Shown piece by piece: positions 49,625 through 58,533 of a DNA stretch of 64,000 nt (the first letter of the stretch is position 1; the number at the start of each line of letters is the position of its first letter). The notes beneath the pieces are model-generated. The model saw nothing but the letters and a program-made list of their open reading frames with translations, did not search any database and had not been told where the DNA came from. Source of the DNA: Bradyrhizobium stylosanthis (lineage in GTDB: Bacteria > Pseudomonadota > Alphaproteobacteria > Rhizobiales > Xanthobacteraceae); NCBI RefSeq assembly GCF_001641335.1, contig NZ_LVEM01000001.1, positions 54,149 to 118,148 of the forward strand. The letters are read 5' to 3'. Position numbers and translations under genes: made by a program.

Positions 49625-49639
49625 TGGCATGCTCCTTGC
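49625..49639 (+). promoter_or_regulatory. sigma-54 promoter of the cyanate operon
   Basis: TGGCATG-CTCC-TTGC matches the consensus TGGCACG-N4-TTGC at all but one position, with GG (-24) at 49626-49627 and GC (-12) at 49638-49639 exactly ten bases apart. Transcription should start near 49651, 27 bp before the ATG. Confidence 0.85.
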
Positions 49640-49677
49640 GTAATTACTCCTTGCAATGACGCGCAGGAGGGCCGCCG

Positions 49678-51057
49678 ATGTCCACGTTCGACAATCCGTT
49701 TGATCCCGATCGCAACCTTCGAGCCGGCTGCGTCTGCGGCCAGCACCAATCCGCGACGGAGCACGAGCAGGCGACAGCGCTGGCTTGCGAGCCGGTCGCG
49801 AGCGAGGAGCAGCGCTACGAGGGCGTCGTTGCGTCTGCCGTGATGCGTGCGATGTTTCCGCAGGACGTGGCGCGGCGCGCCTTCCTGAAATCGGTCGGCG
49901 CGTCCACCGCGCTCGCGGCACTGTCGCAATTCTTCCCGCTGAAGACGGCGACCGAAGTGTTCGCGCAAACCGGCGTGCCCGAGAAGAAGGACCTCAAGGT
50001 CGGCTTCATCCCGATCACCTGCGCGACGCCCATCATCATGGCGGCGCCGATGGGCTTCTATGCCAAGCACGGCCTCAATGTCGAAGTGGTCAAGACCGCC
50101 GGCTGGGCTGTGATCCGCGACAAGACCATCAACAAGGAATACGACGCCGCCCACATGCTCGCGCCGATGCCGATCGCGATATCGCTTGGCCTCGGTGCCA
50201 ACGCCATCCCCTTTGCCGTTCCCGCGATCGAGAACATCAACGGGCAGGGCATCGTGCTGGCGAGCAAGCACAAGGACAAGCGCGATCCGAAGGACTGGAA
50301 GGGTCTGAAGTTCGCGATTCCGTTCGACTATTCCATGCACAATTACCTGCTGCGCTATTATCTCGCCGAGCACGGCCTCGACCCCGACACCGACGTGCAA
50401 TTGCGATCGGTGCCGCCGCCGGAGATGGTCGCGAATTTGCGCGCCGACAACATCGACGGCTTCCTCGCGCCCGACAACATCTGTCAGCGCGCGATCTATG
50501 ACGGCGTCGGCTTCATGCATCTGCTCTCGAAGGAGATCTGGGACGGCCATCCCTGCTGCAGCTTCGCCGCCAGCCGCGAGTTCATCACGACGGCGCCGAA
50601 CAGCTTTGCCGCGCTGACCCGGGCCATCGTCGATGCCACCGCCTATGCCTCGAAGGCCGAGAACCGCAAACAGATCGCGGAGGCCATCGCGCCGGCCAAT
50701 TACATCAACGCGCCGGTGACGGTGCTGGAGCAGGTCCTGACCGGCACCTATGCCGACGGCCTTGGCGGGGTGAGGACCGATGCCAAGCGCGTCGATTTCG
50801 ATCCGTTCCCCTGGCAGTCCTTCGCGGTGTGGATGCTCACGCAGATGAAGCGCTGGGGCCAGATCAAGGGCGACGTCGACTACAAGGCGGTCGCTGAGCA
50901 GGTGTATCTGGCGACCGACACCAAGAAGCTGATGACCGAGATGGGCCTGTCGCCGCCGGCAAGTGCCTACAAGTCGTTCGCGGTGATGGGGAAGACTTTC
51001 GATCCGGCCAAGCCGGAGGACTATGTGGCGAGCTTCAAGATCAGGAAGCAGTCGTGA
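49678..51057 (+). CDS. CmpA/NrtA-type ABC substrate-binding protein
   Basis: 459 residues. A twin-arginine motif (R66-R67 in VARRAFLKSVGAS) precedes the mature binding domain (KVGFIPITCATPIIMAAPMGFYAKHGLNVEV), which follows the nitrate/bicarbonate/cyanate family of NrtA and CmpA. The 65 residues before the signal carry C18, C20, H23 and C37. AGGAGG at 49665 fixes the start. First gene of the operon with permease, ATPase and CynS, so the likely ligand is cyanate. Confidence 0.85.
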   Translation: MSTFDNPFDPDRNLRAGCVCGQHQSATEHEQATALACEPVASEEQRYEGVVASAVMRAMFPQDVARRAFLKSVGASTALAALSQFFPLKTATEVFAQTGVPEKKDLKVGFIPITCATPIIMAAPMGFYAKHGLNVEVVKTAGWAVIRDKTINKEYDAAHMLAPMPIAISLGLGANAIPFAVPAIENINGQGIVLASKHKDKRDPKDWKGLKFAIPFDYSMHNYLLRYYLAEHGLDPDTDVQLRSVPPPEMVANLRADNIDGFLAPDNICQRAIYDGVGFMHLLSKEIWDGHPCCSFAASREFITTAPNSFAALTRAIVDATAYASKAENRKQIAEAIAPANYINAPVTVLEQVLTGTYADGLGGVRTDAKRVDFDPFPWQSFAVWMLTQMKRWGQIKGDVDYKAVAEQVYLATDTKKLMTEMGLSPPASAYKSFAVMGKTFDPAKPEDYVASFKIRKQS

Positions 51058-51078
51058 TGGGCCGCACTCTCCCCCCAG

Positions 51079-51207
51079 CGTCGTCCCGGCGAAGGCCGGG
51101 ACCCATAGCCACCGAACGCGGTTTGGCGAAGACCCGTTGTTCGGTACGTCGACCGACTGCCATCGATAGATTCCGCGGTATGGGTCCCGGCCTTCGCCGG
51201 GACGACG
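51079..51207. repeat. perfect 29-bp inverted repeat within the cyanate operon
   Basis: Arms at 51079-51107 and 51179-51207 (CGTCGTCCCGGCGAAGGCC...) match perfectly around a 71-nt loop, in the gap between the binding-protein and permease genes. It is one of the most frequent Bradyrhizobium repeat types and could modulate processing of the mRNA. Confidence 0.9.
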
Positions 51208-51226
51208 GGTGGAGGGATCTCGCAAG

Positions 51227-52066
51227 ATGAACAGCTCCCTCCGCCTCCGCGCCGGCCTCGTCTCCGTCGCCTTGCTCGCTGCCTTCCTCGGCATCTGGCA
51301 TCTCGCCACGCGCTCGACCGCTCCGGTGGCGGCGATGAACCCGGAATACGCCAAGCTGATGGGGCTCACCGCGACGCAGGGCAAATCGGCGATGCCCGGG
51401 CCGCTCGATGTCGGCGCCAAGCTGTGGGAGCACCTGAAGCGGCCGTTCTACGACAACGGGCCGAACGACAAGGGGCTCGGCATCCAGCTCGCCTATTCCA
51501 TCGCGCGCGTCGGCACCGGCTATCTGCTGGCCGTGCTGGTCGCCATTCCGCTCGGCTTCCTGATCGGCATGTCGCCGCTGCTGAGCAAGGCGCTCGATCC
51601 GTTCATCCAGGTGCTGAAGCCGATCTCGCCGCTCGCCTGGATGCCGCTCGCGCTCTACACCATCAAGGATTCGTCCGTCTCCGCGATCTTCGTCATCTTC
51701 ATCTGCTCGATCTGGCCGATGCTGCTCAACACCGTGTTTGGCGTTGCGAGCGTGCGCAAGGAATGGATCAACGTGGCGCGGACGCTGGAGGTCGGCACCA
51801 TCAGGCGCGCCTTCACGGTGATCCTCCCCGCAGCGGCACCGACGATCCTGACCGGCATGCGCATCTCGATCGGGATCGCCTGGCTCGTGATCGTCGCGGC
51901 CGAGATGCTCGTCGGTGGCACCGGCATCGGCTATTTCGTCTGGAACGAGTGGAATAACCTCTCGATCACCAACGTCATCATCGCGATCCTGCTGATCGGG
52001 ATCGTCGGCATGCTGCTCGACCAGATCCTTGCGCGCTTCACGCGCATGGTCACCTTTCCGGAGTAG
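51227..52066 (+). CDS. ABC transporter permease (NrtB/CynB-like)
   Basis: 279 residues. An N-terminal hydrophobic segment, then five transmembrane helices with the EAA-type loop: ARTLEVGTIRRAFTVILPAAAPTILTGMRISIGIAWL. It forms the membrane channel for the binding protein at 49678 and the ATPase at 52072. The start at 51227 has GGAGGG ten bases upstream. Confidence 0.88.
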   Translation: MNSSLRLRAGLVSVALLAAFLGIWHLATRSTAPVAAMNPEYAKLMGLTATQGKSAMPGPLDVGAKLWEHLKRPFYDNGPNDKGLGIQLAYSIARVGTGYLLAVLVAIPLGFLIGMSPLLSKALDPFIQVLKPISPLAWMPLALYTIKDSSVSAIFVIFICSIWPMLLNTVFGVASVRKEWINVARTLEVGTIRRAFTVILPAAAPTILTGMRISIGIAWLVIVAAEMLVGGTGIGYFVWNEWNNLSITNVIIAILLIGIVGMLLDQILARFTRMVTFPE

Positions 52067-52071
52067 TGGCC

Positions 52072-52995
52072 GTGACCGACAAATTCGTCTCCATCGAAGG
52101 CATCGCAAAGCGCTATCCGGGCGCGAGCGGCGCCACGACCACCGTGTTCGAGAACCTCTGGCTCTCGATGGCGCGCGGCGAGTTCTGCTGCGTGATCGGC
52201 CATTCCGGCTGCGGCAAGACCACGGTGCTCAACATCCTCGCCGGCCTCGATGCGCCGAGTGAGGGCGCCGTCATCGTCGATGGGCAGGCGATCGCGGGCA
52301 CCAGTCTCGACCGCGCCGTGATCTTCCAGAGCCACGCGCTGCTGCCCTGGCGCACCGTGCTCGGCAACGTCGCCTATGCCGTGAGCTCGAAATGGCGGAG
52401 CTGGGACCGCGCCAAGGTGAAGGCGCACGCGCAGACATTTATCGATCTCGTCGGCCTGACGGGTTCGGAACACAAACGTCCGTCCGAACTCTCGGGCGGG
52501 ATGAAGCAGCGCGTCGGCATCGCGCGTGCGCTCTCGATCACACCAAAGATGATGCTGATGGACGAGCCGTTCTCGGCGCTCGACGCGCTGACGCGCGGCA
52601 CGCTGCAGGATGAGGTGCGGCGGATTTGCCTGGAGACCGGACAGACCGCGTTCATGATCACCCATGACGTGGACGAGGCGATCTATCTCGCCGACAAGAT
52701 CTTCCTGATGACCAACGGGCCGGGCGCGGTGCTGGCCGAGGTCGTCGAGAATCCGCTGCCCAGGGATCGCGGCCGCACTGACCTGCACCGCCATCCGCTC
52801 TATTATGCGCTGCGCAACCACATCATCGATTTCCTGGTGACGCGCAGCAAGACCTTTGCCGCGGAGACGCCGAACCACGATCCGCGCAATGTGCCCGTGG
52901 TGCAAATCGGCAAGCCCGGGCTGACGATCGCTTCAAACGGCGAAGAGCAACGACAGACACGGATGCCCGGGACCAACCCCGGACTGACTGCTTAA
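52072..52995 (+). CDS. ABC transporter ATP-binding protein (NrtD/CynD-like)
   Basis: 307 residues. Walker A GHSGCGKT, Q-loop, signature LSGGMKQRVGIARAL, Walker B MMLMDEPFSALDA and H-loop ITHDVDEA. The C-terminal 60 residues extend beyond the nucleotide domain and end in a hydrophilic tail. GTG 52072 is preferred to GTG 52066 because GGAG is then nine bases away; the permease stop overlaps this region. Confidence 0.9.
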   Translation: MTDKFVSIEGIAKRYPGASGATTTVFENLWLSMARGEFCCVIGHSGCGKTTVLNILAGLDAPSEGAVIVDGQAIAGTSLDRAVIFQSHALLPWRTVLGNVAYAVSSKWRSWDRAKVKAHAQTFIDLVGLTGSEHKRPSELSGGMKQRVGIARALSITPKMMLMDEPFSALDALTRGTLQDEVRRICLETGQTAFMITHDVDEAIYLADKIFLMTNGPGAVLAEVVENPLPRDRGRTDLHRHPLYYALRNHIIDFLVTRSKTFAAETPNHDPRNVPVVQIGKPGLTIASNGEEQRQTRMPGTNPGLTA

Positions 52996-53011
52996 GAAGG
53001 GAGACCCCAAC

Positions 53012-53500
53012 ATGAAACGCGAAGACCTCACCGAGAAGCTGCTCGACATCAAGCGCGAGAAGGGCTGGAGCTGGAAACACATCTGCGCGAAGATCGGCGG
53101 CTATTCCGAGGTGCTGATCGTCGGTGCGATCATGGGCCAGATGAAGCTGACGAAGCCGCAGGCCGCCAATGCCGGTGAGTTGTTCGGCCTGTCGAAGGCG
53201 GAAACGGCGATGCTCAACGAGGTGCCGATGCGCGGCACCGGCACGCCGATGCCGCCGACCGATCCCCTAATCTACCGCTTCTACGAGATGGTGATGGTGA
53301 ACGGCCCGGCGTGGAAGGCGCTGATCGAGGAGGAGTTCGGTGACGGCATCATGTCGGCGATCGACTTCGACATGGGGATCGAGCGCGTCGCCAACCCGAA
53401 GGGCGACCGCGTCAAGATCACGATGTCAGGCAAGTTCCTGCCGTACAAATATTACGGCGCCAGCGGCAACGTGCCGGAATACGGCTTCAAGGAAGAGTAG
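53012..53500 (+). CDS. cynS: cyanase (cyanate hydratase)
   Basis: 162 residues, slightly longer than the 156 of the Escherichia coli enzyme. The catalytic R89, E92 and S115 are present in YRFYEMV and GDGIMSAIDF at the same relative spacing as R96, E99 and S122. It converts cyanate plus bicarbonate to ammonia and CO2 via carbamate. It is 16 bp after the ATPase gene, completing a transport-plus-hydrolysis operon. Confidence 0.97.
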   Translation: MKREDLTEKLLDIKREKGWSWKHICAKIGGYSEVLIVGAIMGQMKLTKPQAANAGELFGLSKAETAMLNEVPMRGTGTPMPPTDPLIYRFYEMVMVNGPAWKALIEEEFGDGIMSAIDFDMGIERVANPKGDRVKITMSGKFLPYKYYGASGNVPEYGFKEE

Positions 53501-53508
53501 GGACTTTC

Positions 53509-53623
53509 GTCATTGCGAGCGAAGCGAAGCAATCCATCTTGCGAGCTCAAGACTGGATTGCTTCGTCGCGGAGCCTGTCATCGGGCGCGCCTTCGCGCGA
53601 CCCGTTGGCTCCTCGCAGTGACG
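53509..53623. repeat. REP-like inverted repeat after cynS
   Basis: Outer GTCATTGCGAG/CTCGCAGTGAC and inner GCGAAGCAATCCA/TGGATTGCTTCG arms form a large hairpin between the convergent cynS and purB genes. It may act as a bidirectional terminator. Confidence 0.8.
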
Positions 53624-53651
53624 GCGTGGCTTGTCGCCACTTGCTGGTCGC

Positions 53652-55085
53652 TTACAGGATCGCACCCGGCGCGTACTTCGCTGCTTCCGGGTTCGCCTTG
53701 GCCAGAGCATCGACCTGCTCGGCGAAGTGGTCGACCTGAGCGGCGGCATCGCCCGAATTGGCGCGGCCATGATCGAACACCTGGCTCAGCTCGGCCTCGC
53801 TCATGGCGAGCCGCTTGTCGGCGGCGAGGCGCTGCAGCAGGTCGTTCTGCACGATCTTGCCGGTGCGCAGGTCGCGAATGGCCGCCACCGCATGCTCCTT
53901 GATCGCCTCGTGCGCGCCTTCGCGGCCGGCGCCCTTCTTCACCGCTTCCATCATGACCGTTGTGGTCAACAGGAAGGGCAGATAGCGGTTGAGCTCGGTC
54001 GCGACGACGGCGTCGAAGATTTCCATCTGGTCGAGCACCGAGAGCAGGGTCTCGAGCAGGCCGTCCATGGCGAGGAAGGTGTCGGGCAGCATCACGCGGC
54101 GGACCACGGAGCAGGAGACGTCGCCCTCGTTCCACTGATCGCCTGACAGCCCAGCGGCCATCGCGAGATAGCCCTTCAGCACCACATGCAGGCCGTTGAT
54201 GCGCTCACAGGAGCGGCTGTTCATCTTGTGCGGCATCGCGGACGAGCCGACCTGGCCCTTGGCAAAGCCTTCGCTGGCGAGCTCGTGGCCGGCCATCAGG
54301 CGCAGCGTCTTGGCGAAGCTGCCGGGACCGCTGGCGAGATCGACCAGCACGCTGACTGCGCGGAAATCAAGGCTGCGCGGATAAACCTGGCCGACGGCAT
54401 CGAAGCTCTTGGGCAGGCCGAGATGCCTGAGGATTTGCTGTTCGAGCGCGCGGGCCTTGCCGGCATCGCCGTTGAACAGGGTGATCTGGTCGAGCCGCGT
54501 GCCGACCGCGCCCTTCAGGCCGCGGGCGGGATAGGTGTTCAACACATTGACGAGGCTCTGATGCGCCAGCAGCATCTCCTCGCCGAACATGGCGATGCGC
54601 TTGCCGAGCGTCGTGACCTGCGCGGCCACGTTGTGCGTGCGTGCCGTGAACGGCATGTCGCGGAACTGTTTGGCATGCTTCGCGAACCGGATCAGCGCGG
54701 CGATGCTCTTGGTCTCGATCAGCTGCAGCCCGCGGTAGACCTGGAGTTGCTCCACGTTCTCGGTGAGGTCGCGGCTGGTCATGCCCTTGTGCAGGTGCTC
54801 GTGACCGGCGAGGTCGCAGAACTCCTCGATCCGCGCCTTGACGTCGTGGCGGGTGATGCGCTCGCGGCGCATGATGGACTCGAGGTTCACCTGGTCCTTC
54901 ACCCGCTCGTAGGCTTCGATCACGCCGTCCGGCACGGGAATGCCGAGATCGCGCTGGCCCTTGAGCACGGCGATCCAGTAGTCGCGTTCGAGGCGAACCT
55001 TGCCTTCGCCGCTCCAGATGGCGCGCATGGCAGGCGAGGCATAGCGTTCGGCGAGGACGTTCGAGATGTGATCTTGCTGGGTCAT
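53652..55085 (-). CDS. purB: adenylosuccinate lyase, long type
   Basis: 477 residues. It carries the fumarase/aspartase-superfamily signature GSSAMPHKMNSRSCERINGL, the catalytic-loop region TSRDLTENVEQLQ, HNVAAQVTTLGKR and a C-terminal AAKYAPGAIL. Adenylosuccinate lyase acts twice in purine synthesis. This is the type of about 470 residues known from mycobacteria, whereas the usual alphaproteobacterial enzyme is near 435. No strong ribosome site distinguishes the starts 55085 and 55094. Confidence 0.87.
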   Translation of the reverse strand: MTQQDHISNVLAERYASPAMRAIWSGEGKVRLERDYWIAVLKGQRDLGIPVPDGVIEAYERVKDQVNLESIMRRERITRHDVKARIEEFCDLAGHEHLHKGMTSRDLTENVEQLQVYRGLQLIETKSIAALIRFAKHAKQFRDMPFTARTHNVAAQVTTLGKRIAMFGEEMLLAHQSLVNVLNTYPARGLKGAVGTRLDQITLFNGDAGKARALEQQILRHLGLPKSFDAVGQVYPRSLDFRAVSVLVDLASGPGSFAKTLRLMAGHELASEGFAKGQVGSSAMPHKMNSRSCERINGLHVVLKGYLAMAAGLSGDQWNEGDVSCSVVRRVMLPDTFLAMDGLLETLLSVLDQMEIFDAVVATELNRYLPFLLTTTVMMEAVKKGAGREGAHEAIKEHAVAAIRDLRTGKIVQNDLLQRLAADKRLAMSEAELSQVFDHGRANSGDAAAQVDHFAEQVDALAKANPEAAKYAPGAIL

Positions 55086-55212
55086 GGCGCTCATTTGGCA
55101 CTGCTGGGGGCCGGCTGCAAGTCGCGAGCCGGCCCCCAGGCGCCATCCCGGCACATCCGTCCACATTCCTCCCGGCCGAGCCGGGGAGGCGGACTGTTCC
55201 GCAGGGCGCCCG

Positions 55213-56025
55213 TCAGCCGAACGCCGCCCGCACCTCGCCGATCGGCGCCATCTCGCGGACGTAGGTGAAGGCACCCTGATCCTTCATTTCGCGGGCGCAT
55301 TTGAGGAACGCGGCGAGCGCCACGCGGGCCATGGCACCGCCGACGCTGATGCGCTTGACGCCGGCGGCGGCGATCTGCTCGACCGTCAGCGTCGGGTCGG
55401 CAAAGCCCATCACCAGGTTGAAGGGCTTCTTGACCGACGCGGCGACGGTGCGGATGGTGTCGATGTCGTGGACCCCCGGCGCATACAGCACGTCGGCGCC
55501 GGCGGCCTCGAAGGCCTGCAGCCGCCGGATGGTGTCGTCGAGATCGTTCCTGCCCTTCAGCAGGTTCTCGGCGCGGGCGGTCAGCGTGAACGGGAAGGGG
55601 AGCGCGCGTGCGGCCTCGACGGCGGCCTGCACGCGTTCGACCGCGAGCTGGAAATCGTAGATCGGCTTGCCGGGGTCGCCGGTAAAATCCTCGATCGAGC
55701 CGCCGACGCAGCCGGCCTCCGCCGCCCGCGTGATCGCACGTGCCGCGGCTTTGGGATTGTCGGCGCCGCAATTTTCGAGGTCGGCGTTGACGGGAAGATC
55801 GGTCGCCTCGGCGATGACCCTGCAGTTCTCGAGGATGGCATCGAGGCTCACGGTGGTGCTGCCGAGCGTGTTGGCAAGGCCAAGGCTCGTGGTTGCCAGC
55901 GCCTCGAAACCCATCGCGGCGAGCAGTTTTGCGGTGCCGGCATCCCAGGGGTTAGGAATGATGAAGGCGCCGGGGCGCTGATGCAGTTCGCGAAATCGTG
56001 CTGCCTTGTCGGCCTGGCTGCGCAT
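55213..56025 (-). CDS. isocitrate lyase/PEP mutase family protein
   Basis: 270 residues of the PEP mutase/ICL TIM-barrel fold: PGAFIIPNPWDAGTAKLLAAMGFEALATTSLGLAN, LPVNADLENCGAD, GGSIEDFTGDP, FTLTARAENLLKG. Such proteins cleave or form C-C or P-C bonds next to a carboxylate (for example oxaloacetate or carboxyvinyl substrates). It is divergent from a LysR regulator with a 109-bp spacer. Substrate unknown. Confidence 0.87.
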   Translation of the reverse strand: MRSQADKAARFRELHQRPGAFIIPNPWDAGTAKLLAAMGFEALATTSLGLANTLGSTTVSLDAILENCRVIAEATDLPVNADLENCGADNPKAAARAITRAAEAGCVGGSIEDFTGDPGKPIYDFQLAVERVQAAVEAARALPFPFTLTARAENLLKGRNDLDDTIRRLQAFEAAGADVLYAPGVHDIDTIRTVAASVKKPFNLVMGFADPTLTVEQIAAAGVKRISVGGAMARVALAAFLKCAREMKDQGAFTYVREMAPIGEVRAAFG

Positions 56026-56134
56026 GGGGGCTCCTGTGCGTCTGCTGTTGCGGCCCCAGCGATAGGGCGGTTTCGCCCATCAGACAAATTTGTTATTTCT
56101 CTCGATATCATCAGCTTTTTGCATGAGGTCCGGC

Positions 56135-57049
56135 ATGGACAGCGACGCGCTCAACACGTTCCTGGTGGTGCACCGGCGCGGCGGCATCTCCAACGCCGCA
56201 AAGGCGCTGCATCGCTCGCAACCGGCGATCTCGCGGCGCATCGCGCTGCTCGAGCAGGAGCTCGGCGTGCCCTTGTTCGAGCGCGTTGCGGGCAAGACGC
56301 GGCTCAGCGATGCCGGACGCGTCATGGTGCCCTATGCCGAACGTGCGGTGGCGGCGGCGCTGGACGCCGAGAACGCGGTGCGCGCGCTGCTGCGCGACAG
56401 CGCCGGACCGGTCTCGCTGGCGGTGACGGGCACGCTCGCGGGCGGCAGGCTTTCGAAGGTGCTGAAACGCTTCGCCGCCCGGCACAGGGACGTCGCGCTG
56501 ACGCTGCGCACGGCGACCAGCGCCGAGGTCTCCGATCTCATCCGGCGCGGGGAGGCGACCATTGGCCTGCGCTACGACCGCGACCGCTCGGCGGATCTGG
56601 ACTGCGAATTGCTGTTTGCCGAGCCGCTGCAGGTGGTGTGCGCGCCGGATCATCCGCTGGCCCGCAAGCGCGTAGCGAGGCTCAGGGATCTCTACGCCGA
56701 GAAATGGATCGCGTTTCCGGAAGTGCCGGGCCGCCGCGAGATCACGGCCTCGCATGTCTTCGCGCTGTTTCAGACCGCGGGGCTGGGCGAGATCGAATGG
56801 ACGGCGGTCGACAGCCTCACCGCGCAGAAGCGCCTGGTCGAAGCCGGGTTCGGAATCGCATTGCTGTCACAGAGCAACGCGGCGGAAGAATTGGCATCGG
56901 GGTCGATCGCGACGATCCGCGTCGGCGATCTCAGCGCAACCCACGACGTCGTCGCGGTTGTCCGGCGCGGCGGCTTCCTGAGCGCCGCCTCGCAGCGTCT
57001 GCTGGAGATCGTCCGGCGGGAGTTTTCGGAGAGGCGGGCGGCGAGGTAG
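56135..57049 (+). CDS. LysR-family transcriptional regulator
   Basis: 304 residues. HTH residues 1-60 (ALNTFLVVHRRGGISNAAKALHRSQPAISRRIALLEQELGVPLFER) and a LysR effector domain. GAGG six bases upstream supports ATG 56135; in-frame ATG 56123 exists. It is divergent from the PEP mutase-like gene and probably controls it. Confidence 0.88.
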   Translation: MDSDALNTFLVVHRRGGISNAAKALHRSQPAISRRIALLEQELGVPLFERVAGKTRLSDAGRVMVPYAERAVAAALDAENAVRALLRDSAGPVSLAVTGTLAGGRLSKVLKRFAARHRDVALTLRTATSAEVSDLIRRGEATIGLRYDRDRSADLDCELLFAEPLQVVCAPDHPLARKRVARLRDLYAEKWIAFPEVPGRREITASHVFALFQTAGLGEIEWTAVDSLTAQKRLVEAGFGIALLSQSNAAEELASGSIATIRVGDLSATHDVVAVVRRGGFLSAASQRLLEIVRREFSERRAAR

Positions 57050-57098
57050 CAGGTGGAATCGGTTTCCTCGCCGCCGGCCATTGGGGCCGTTATCGGGT

Positions 57099-57422
57099 CT
57101 ATTTTCCTGCCTTCACCTCGGCGGCCGCGACCGCGAGCAGCTCGCTCATCTTGGCGCGAATCGCCTGTTCGGTGACGGCGATGTTCTTGGCGGCGAAATC
57201 GGCAGCGACCTTGCGCAGGACGTCGGCATCGCCGGCTTCCTCGAAATCGGCCGCGACGACCTCCTTGGCGTAGGCCGTGGCGGCATCACCGGAAATTCCG
57301 AGCTTTTCGGCCGCCCACAGGCCGAGCAGACGGTTGCGGCGGGCCTCCGCCTTGAATTTCTGCTCCTCGTCGAGGGCGAACTTCTTCTCAAAGCCTTCCT
57401 CGCGCTTGTTGATTTCGCTCAT
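57099..57422 (-). CDS. F1-ATPase zeta inhibitor (DUF1476)
   Basis: 107 residues of the alphaproteobacterial zeta subunit: an N-terminal inhibitory helix (MSEINKREEGFEKKFALDEEQKFKAEARRNRLLG) and a four-helix domain (AAEKLGISGDAATAYAKEVVAADFEEAGDADVLRKVAADFAAK). It blocks ATP hydrolysis by F1. In many rhizobia it sits beside purC, as here. Confidence 0.88.
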   Translation of the reverse strand: MSEINKREEGFEKKFALDEEQKFKAEARRNRLLGLWAAEKLGISGDAATAYAKEVVAADFEEAGDADVLRKVAADFAAKNIAVTEQAIRAKMSELLAVAAAEVKAGK

Positions 57423-57722
57423 GCGTCTTCCAATTCCCTATTGGCTGGAGCTCAGAACCCTCGTTGCGGGGGCCCGGGCGCATGCCTAGATAGGGGGCAG
57501 GAATCGGCAAAACAACGAGCCGTTAAGCCGCAGGCAAGGCGGTATAAGTCAGCACCGGATGGGCCGGATCGATTGTGCTGGGACAGCCAATCGGATAGGT
57601 TGCCTGAAGGCGTGGTTCCCCTTCTGTTTCCTTGGTGTTTCCGAGGGTTCCAGACGGGTTCCGGGCCGTTCACGGCAGCTCCGCTGTGGGTCGTAACCTG
57701 GTAACCGGAGCACACCAAATAC
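57423..57722. other. purC upstream region
   Basis: 300 bp between the divergent zeta-inhibitor and purC genes, holding both promoters. No gene or clear operator was recognised. Confidence 0.4.
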
Positions 57723-57752
57723 ATGGATTTCAACAAAACACGGTACATCCCC

Positions 57753-58520
57753 ATGAGCCGTCGGCGTCGCATTTATGAAGGCAAGGCAAAGGTTCTGTAT
57801 GAAGGTCCCGAGCCCGGTACTCTGATCCAGCACTTCAAGGACGACGCCACTGCGTTCAATGCCAAGAAGCATCAGGTGATCGAGGGCAAGGGTGTCCTCA
57901 ACAACCGGATCTCGGAGTACCTGTTTCAGCACCTCAACGACATCGGGGTGCCGACCCACTTCATCCGCCGCCTCAACATGCGCGAGCAGTTGATTCGCGA
58001 GGTCGAGATCGTGCCGCTGGAAGTGGTGGTGCGGAACGTTGCCGCCGGCTCGCTGTCGCAGCGCCTCGGCATCGAGGAGGGCACGCAGCTGCCTCGCTCG
58101 ATCATCGAGTTCTATTACAAGAACGACCAGCTCAACGACCCCATGGTGTCGGAAGAGCACATCACGGCCTTCGGCTGGGCGACGCCGCAGGAGATCGACG
58201 ACATCATGGCGCTCGCCATCCGCGTCAACGACTTCCTCACTGGCCTCTTCCTCGGCATTGGCATCCGCCTCGTCGATTTCAAGATGGAGTGCGGCCGCCT
58301 GTTCGAGAACGAGATGATGCGCATCATCGTCGCCGATGAGATCTCGCCGGACTCGTGCCGTCTGTGGGACATCAAGTCGAACGAGAAGCTCGACAAGGAT
58401 CGCTTCCGCCGCGACCTCGGCGGCCTGCTCGAGGCCTACACGGAAGTCGCAAAGCGCCTCGGCATCCTCATGGAGAACGAGCGTCCGCAGGGCACAGGCC
58501 CGGTGCTGGTGAAGAGCTGA
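57753..58520 (+). CDS. purC: SAICAR synthase
   Basis: 255 residues from [18 protein letters not shown], the canonical length. Motifs include [37 protein letters not shown] and [12 protein letters not shown]. It joins aspartate to CAIR in purine synthesis. An in-frame ATG at 57723 would add ten residues; GGAG lies about 11 bp before that, so the start is not certain. Followed 13 bp later by purS. Confidence 0.96.
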   Translation: MSRRRRIYEGKAKVLYEGPEPGTLIQHFKDDATAFNAKKHQVIEGKGVLNNRISEYLFQHLNDIGVPTHFIRRLNMREQLIREVEIVPLEVVVRNVAAGSLSQRLGIEEGTQLPRSIIEFYYKNDQLNDPMVSEEHITAFGWATPQEIDDIMALAIRVNDFLTGLFLGIGIRLVDFKMECGRLFENEMMRIIVADEISPDSCRLWDIKSNEKLDKDRFRRDLGGLLEAYTEVAKRLGILMENERPQGTGPVLVKS

Positions 58521-58533
58521 AGAGGATTTTGAC

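Noticed and set aside
51079..51207. CRISPR-like repeated palindrome
   Set aside because: Only two inverted arms, no regular direct repeats with spacers; it is a REP-type element.
49552..51420. 622-residue minus-strand frame over the cyanate binding protein
   Set aside because: Antisense to a gene with strong family match, Tat signal, ribosome site and promoter.
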